A stretch of DNA of 64,000 nucleotides, from positions 11,499,448 to 11,563,447 of the forward strand of contig CM022944.1 in NCBI GenBank assembly GCA_012931725.1, read 5' to 3'. The stretch is from Litsea cubeba (lineage: Eukaryota > Streptophyta > Magnoliopsida > Laurales > Lauraceae). The position numbers were made by a program, and so were the translations under genes. Of this stretch, positions 47,791 through 64,000 are shown one piece after another. Within the stretch, counting starts at the first letter, position 1, and every line of letters begins with the position of its first letter. The notes under the pieces were generated by a model. It saw nothing but the letters and a program-made list of their open reading frames with translations. It was not told the origin of the DNA and searched no databases.

Positions 47791-50399
47791 GCTCTGTAGG
47801 CAGTAAAAAGATTAATGGGCATTCCATTGGTCACTATGGTCACCATGGTCCTCAATCATGATAATATTCACAGCACCAAATGGGTGGAACACATGTTTAG
47901 AATTATTGAGGCATGTGAGTGCAAAGGCATGGGATGTGAACACCAGGAGGGAGACAAGAGAAGTAATCTGGCAGTAGCATGGAAGAAGGATGTGGAGACA
48001 AGTCTTTGGGTTGCAATGGAGGTGCTTTAAAGGTGGTTAACATGTCAAAGACAACTTCTAATTCTATAAAGGAAAGTCTTCAAGATAGTTTTGTTGCAAC
48101 CGTCTCAAATGATCAATGCTGATAAAGCTGAGATTAGTATGTGGAAGTGGATGGAGTCTAGGTGGGGGCAGGACATTGATTTTGCATTAAAGAAGTTAAG
48201 CTTAGTTCAATGGTGGATAACCCAATCATCAAAAGAGATTATGAAGAGATTCTTTTTTTTTTTTTAATCTTAACAAATCATTCAGTGGAAGAAGAAAATG
48301 AGTATATGAGGGCTATACTGATATGCTTTACCAAAACAAAACAACCCAAAAGCTAAAGTAGGAAAGGCCCGCCCAAAGCATACAGAGGAAAAACATCCCA
48401 AAAGTGCCAAAAAGAGAACACATGCAAGAGAACTCTCAAGCTGATGTACTGATTATAAAGAGATTTTTAAAGGGTGTCCTCCTTTGCTGATGTATTTCTT
48501 TATCTAAAATTTTAAATAAAAATAAAAAATCCTAATGATTTACTGTAACCCCTAAGAGAACTCAAGCGATTACAGGTTAAGACTTAAGAGAACAAAAATA
48601 AGAACAACATCGAGCACTGGAGATGTGCCTAAACAAGAAAGATTAATACCCATGATCTTCAATGCTGAACTGTTCTGTCTATGAATATATTTTTTCCACT
48701 AATCAACTACCTCAAACTTTTGTCAAACAACAAAAGAAGAAAGATAATTTGTAACAATTAGAAGCTGCATGTTGGGAGAAAAAGATCTATAACCTTTTCC
48801 CTAGTGGAGTGGAATGTTTGGTGATTTAATTGTTTCAGTCTTTCATAATGGAAGCTATAGAGGAAGTTTTCTTTTAACAAAATATGTGCAAATTGCAAAT
48901 ACAGTTCTCTCTTTCTATAAGGAGAATGACTGAAAGATTCAACTATTTTCCCCTTCCAAATAAGATATATGGTTAGATGCGATTTCCCTAAATACATGAA
49001 AAAACACAAACAAAAATGTCCAAAAAAAAAAAAACCAAACAAATCACCCTAGAAAACCAAAATCTGGAAGGAGGGCTATGCCAGAGCCATGGTTCGTAAA
49101 AACGGTTTTGGACCTCATAACACACAGGGAAGAAATGTTATGTAACAGCCCACATGACACCTGCATTCTTGAGGGCATTTTAGGTTGTTTCAGATGAATA
49201 CAAAATCTAAAAATATATTGTGCCACTAAATGAAGTTCCTACGCATCTTTTGGGCCAGTGTATTCACGTAATGGTAATGGTGAATACTTAAACCCGTATG
49301 CAAGCAAAACCGTAAAGTAATGATCATCATTGAAAATCATGATCAGAAGATTCAGAATACAATGGCATTTCAACTGAACAGAAACACATTATACAGCTTG
49401 CTATGACATTCTACTTTGAGAAATGCATCCATTTTACAGTCATGGGATGCATCATTTCAGTGTCCAGTTTTCAGTCCCTATGAAAGAGAGCAATATTAAG
49501 CTTCAATCATTTTGACTAATTGCTGTTATCAGTAAGATAAATCAAACTGATAGAACTAATACCCATCATCATCATCCTAACCTTATCCCAAAAATCAGGG
49601 GTTGGCTTAATGAGTTCTACTATTTAACTCTGAACTAATCTCACATTACTAATACTATGATTTCTTAAAAAAAAGTTTGCTGAATTATCCGCTTAAAGTT
49701 ATGCAAAAAAGCCCTCTCCTTCTAGAAACACCAAATACCCGCTAGATAAGATTACATGCCTAAATGAATTATTCTAATAGACCAGTAGATGAGCATATCA
49801 AAATCCCTAAATTCTCAATGACAAATTACCCAAATCTATCGCTCTTCTATACCAATTTAGTTAATTGGATCCAAATCCAAAAGCAGAAAAAATATCTGTA
49901 GCTTTGGACCAAGCAAATCAAGTACATATCCAAAACAAAAGGGAGATAAAAACAGAATTCCATTCTGCAACAATAAGAGTCCCCTTGAGAAAATCACAAC
50001 ATGGGTAAGGCCCCAAAACTTCAAATGGAAGGAGTACCCAGATGAAAACCAACAAAAATCTCTCTCTGCTTCTTCTGATCCCTTTAAAACAATATATATA
50101 TATATAAATTATTAACTATCCACTAAAACCAATTACCCCAAAACACACATTTCAAATGGGCAACAAATAATACATAACCTCAAACTTGCTGGAAATATGT
50201 AGACCAAGAAATGCTAAAAACCCAGTCAGATATCATACCCAGATGAATTGTTTAAAGAAATCAAAAGATGGGCATCATTCACATAAGCCCCCAACATGAA
50301 ATTTTAGAAGAAAGAAAAATTCAAATGGAAGAAGAAACAGAAGTTAATGAAAGAAAGAAAGAGAACACATATGAAAATAATCTCTTTCTATAGATTTAC

Positions 50400-50452
50400 C
50401 TGTCTATCTATATCTCTCAGACTGAAAACGAGCTAAGAGAAGCCCAAACGTG

Positions 50453-50480
<28 letters not shown>
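50400..50480 (-). other. Possible non-coding 5'-UTR exon (minus strand)
   Basis: On the minus strand a (CT/GA)n tract (50452-50478) is followed by a pyrimidine/purine-mixed leader ending in ATAGATAGACAG, then GTAAAT, a good donor site at 50399. GA-rich leaders are common in plant 5' UTRs. The nearest downstream minus-strand start is GRXS15 (46353), which would imply a 5'-UTR intron of about 4 kb. No transcript evidence is available. Confidence 0.25.
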
Positions 50481-50484
<4 letters not shown>

Positions 50485-50699
50485 TGTCTCTGGCCCTAAC
50501 CACGGCCGTCATAACGAGACGGTCCGCAGGAAAGGGCTTGCGATGAGATGATGGGTGGGACAAAAGGTGCGAGATGGCCCACCTGCCATCAAGTTACACC
50601 ACTCTCACCTATCCCATTAAATTTGGGAGACATACATCAGGAGTGTAGGATGATTTATATCGAGTATGATAAGGTTATGAGTGGGTTAGCATCCAAGTC

Positions 50700-51020
50700 T
50701 CTTACTTCGGTGATAATTTTACTTTTAAAATCAAGTGAAATAAAGAGAAGTAAAGCATTAAATCAAAATGGAATAAAATATAAGTGTGTTGGGATTGTAT
50801 TTTATTTTTAGTTGTTTGTTATGAATTTTTTTTTATTTTTTATTTTTTATATAGAAAAGTACAGTTTTTGATTTTTTAGTAGATAAAGGTGGTTGCTTTC
50901 TTATTTATTTATTTTTTAAATGGAGTGAATCTTAAATTAAAGTACTTTTATGTGACCTATTGTCCGAAAAATAGAGGCTTTACTTGACTTTTACTTTTCT
51001 AGTAAAGTGCCAAACTTTTT
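50700..51020. mobile_element. Diverged relative of the 39458-39715 MITE
   Basis: It shares the TTTTACTTTTAAAATCAAGTG block near the left, TATTTTATTTTTAGTTG in the middle, and a TTTACTTGACTTTTACTT...AAGTGCCAAACT right end with the better-preserved copy. The left terminus is not clear. Confidence 0.45.
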
Positions 51021-52173
51021 CCACCATGTGGGCTCTTTTGTAGTTTTTTTTTATTATTTATTTTTGGCTTTGGTGGTTCACACAGGATTCTTAGCAACCA
51101 CATTAGAGAGAGAGAGTGTGTGTGTGATGGGGTGGGTTGCATGAATTGGGTGCCGGGAGCTATATAACTTCCTTGTGATGAATATATAGTGGTAATGATA
51201 TCTAAGTAGTGTGAGATGAGATTAGTTCCAATCAAGGGTCCTATATACGAATGGGTTGGATTGATCAAAGGTGGGCACGCCTGTGTAAAATTGATTGCCT
51301 TCTTTTTTTTTTAACGTACTTATTCTTTATTTAAAGTACTCTCAGACTGCATATTGCTCGAATGCAGTCCTGCTTGTGGTGGCCACTTAATGACTTCTTA
51401 TCAATGGGGTCAAGTACATGAAAAGGTCTCCTTATGGATATAGTTAAAAATAAAAAATAAAAAAAATTCACCCCATCAGATCATCCTAACCCTCATTTAG
51501 CGGACTTAAAAGGTTAGTGTTCTTTCAACCATAAATATATTGGAGATTTAATGCAACAGTGGATAAAAGTTTGATGAGAGTGAAATTGAGCCGGATGACA
51601 GGTCATGGAGGGAAGAGTGTGGAAAGGCCTGTATAGATCAAACGTAGCCCCATGTGGGCCCTGCAGAGCTGGACTACATAAGAACATTTCTCCTCTGGGG
51701 GATCTTATCATAGATACCCATTTTTCAAATCAAAAGCTACAATGGCGCATCTGTACCAATTTAAATTAAAAGTTACATAATGGCCCTCAAACATGCTTCT
51801 GCATAGTGAGGTTAACTTGATGACTTGATGACGATCATGATTCAAAAAGGGCCTGGGTAATAACACGGAGAAACTATAGGGCCTTTTTGAAAACACATTT
51901 GCTGGTTACATGTGACATGAAATTTAAACTAAAGATCCCAGTAATTATACAAAGGGAAAACAAACTTCCGCAACAAAATTTCAGCACCCAGCACAAGTGC
52001 TCAATACAAAACTTGACACAAGGCGTGCTGCCTTCGGTCGATGCCCAGCATCAAATTTGCATGCCATGATACAATGAGAGCTTGACCACCATCTTGAACT
52101 TCAGCTAATCTTGCTTTTGTGGTAGACAAACCTCTTCATTAAACTGAAGGGTCCCATGATAATTACCAATCAA

Positions 52174-64000
<11,827 letters not shown>

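Larger units (their letters stand above)
46614..52173. other. Intergenic region between GRXS15 and the WDR43-like gene
   Basis: No coding gene was recognised. Contents are tandem repeats (46979-47416), a hAT-type MITE (47661-47790), a possible remote 5'-UTR exon (50400-50480, minus), a second member of the 39458 MITE family (about 50700-51020), and the probable WDR43-like 3' UTR at the right end. The remaining frames are short and motif-free. Confidence 0.55.

Overview
This is eukaryotic nuclear DNA, almost certainly from a flowering plant. The gene products are typical of plants: a CXC/TSO1-type regulator, a mitochondrial CGFS glutaredoxin, a plant-type acyl-protein thioesterase and a WD40 ribosome-biogenesis protein. 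The DNA is AT-rich, introns are long, and MITEs, SINEs and LINE remnants are frequent. The lineage cannot be fixed from the sequence alone; a magnoliid-like genome would fit, but this is a weak inference. I found no rRNA gene, functional tRNA gene, CRISPR array or bacterial-style operon.

Layout. Bases 1-6950 are intergenic and repeat-bearing, with a large foldback at the left edge and two smaller inverted-repeat elements. Bases 7068-12631 (+) hold a complete nine-exon acyl-protein thioesterase of 252 aa with its Ser-Asp-His triad intact. Bases 12632-16100 are intergenic. Bases 16101-44240 are dominated by a tandem segmental duplication of about 14-15 kb (roughly 15500-30530 and 30725-44240). 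Each unit carries a minus-strand TSO1-like CXC gene plus, upstream of it, the 3' part of a GRXS15 gene. TSO1-like copy 1 occupies 24405-16101 and copy 2 occupies 38982-31520. The real GRXS15 gene (46353-41303, minus) straddles the right edge of unit 2. Unit 1 holds only a decayed GRXS15 exon. Bases 46354-52173 are repeat-rich intergenic DNA. Bases 52174-64000 (minus) hold a WDR43/UTP5-like gene whose 5' end runs off the window.

The most interesting feature is the way the two TSO1-like paralogues have diverged. Copy 2 keeps the N-terminal LSPI exon but lacks the MRRxxxxFE motif. Copy 1 keeps that motif but lacks the LSPI exon. Both have a damaged C-terminus, from different small deletions. Both CXC (CRC) zinc-binding domains remain open and intact in both copies, and both promoters share an E2F-consensus site. 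A SINE carrying a nested hAT-type MITE lies in copy 1, and the matching empty site is preserved in copy 2, which dates that insertion after the duplication.

The genes do not form a pathway. They are independent housekeeping or regulatory loci: protein deacylation, cell-cycle/floral transcription control, mitochondrial Fe-S handling and 18S pre-rRNA processing.
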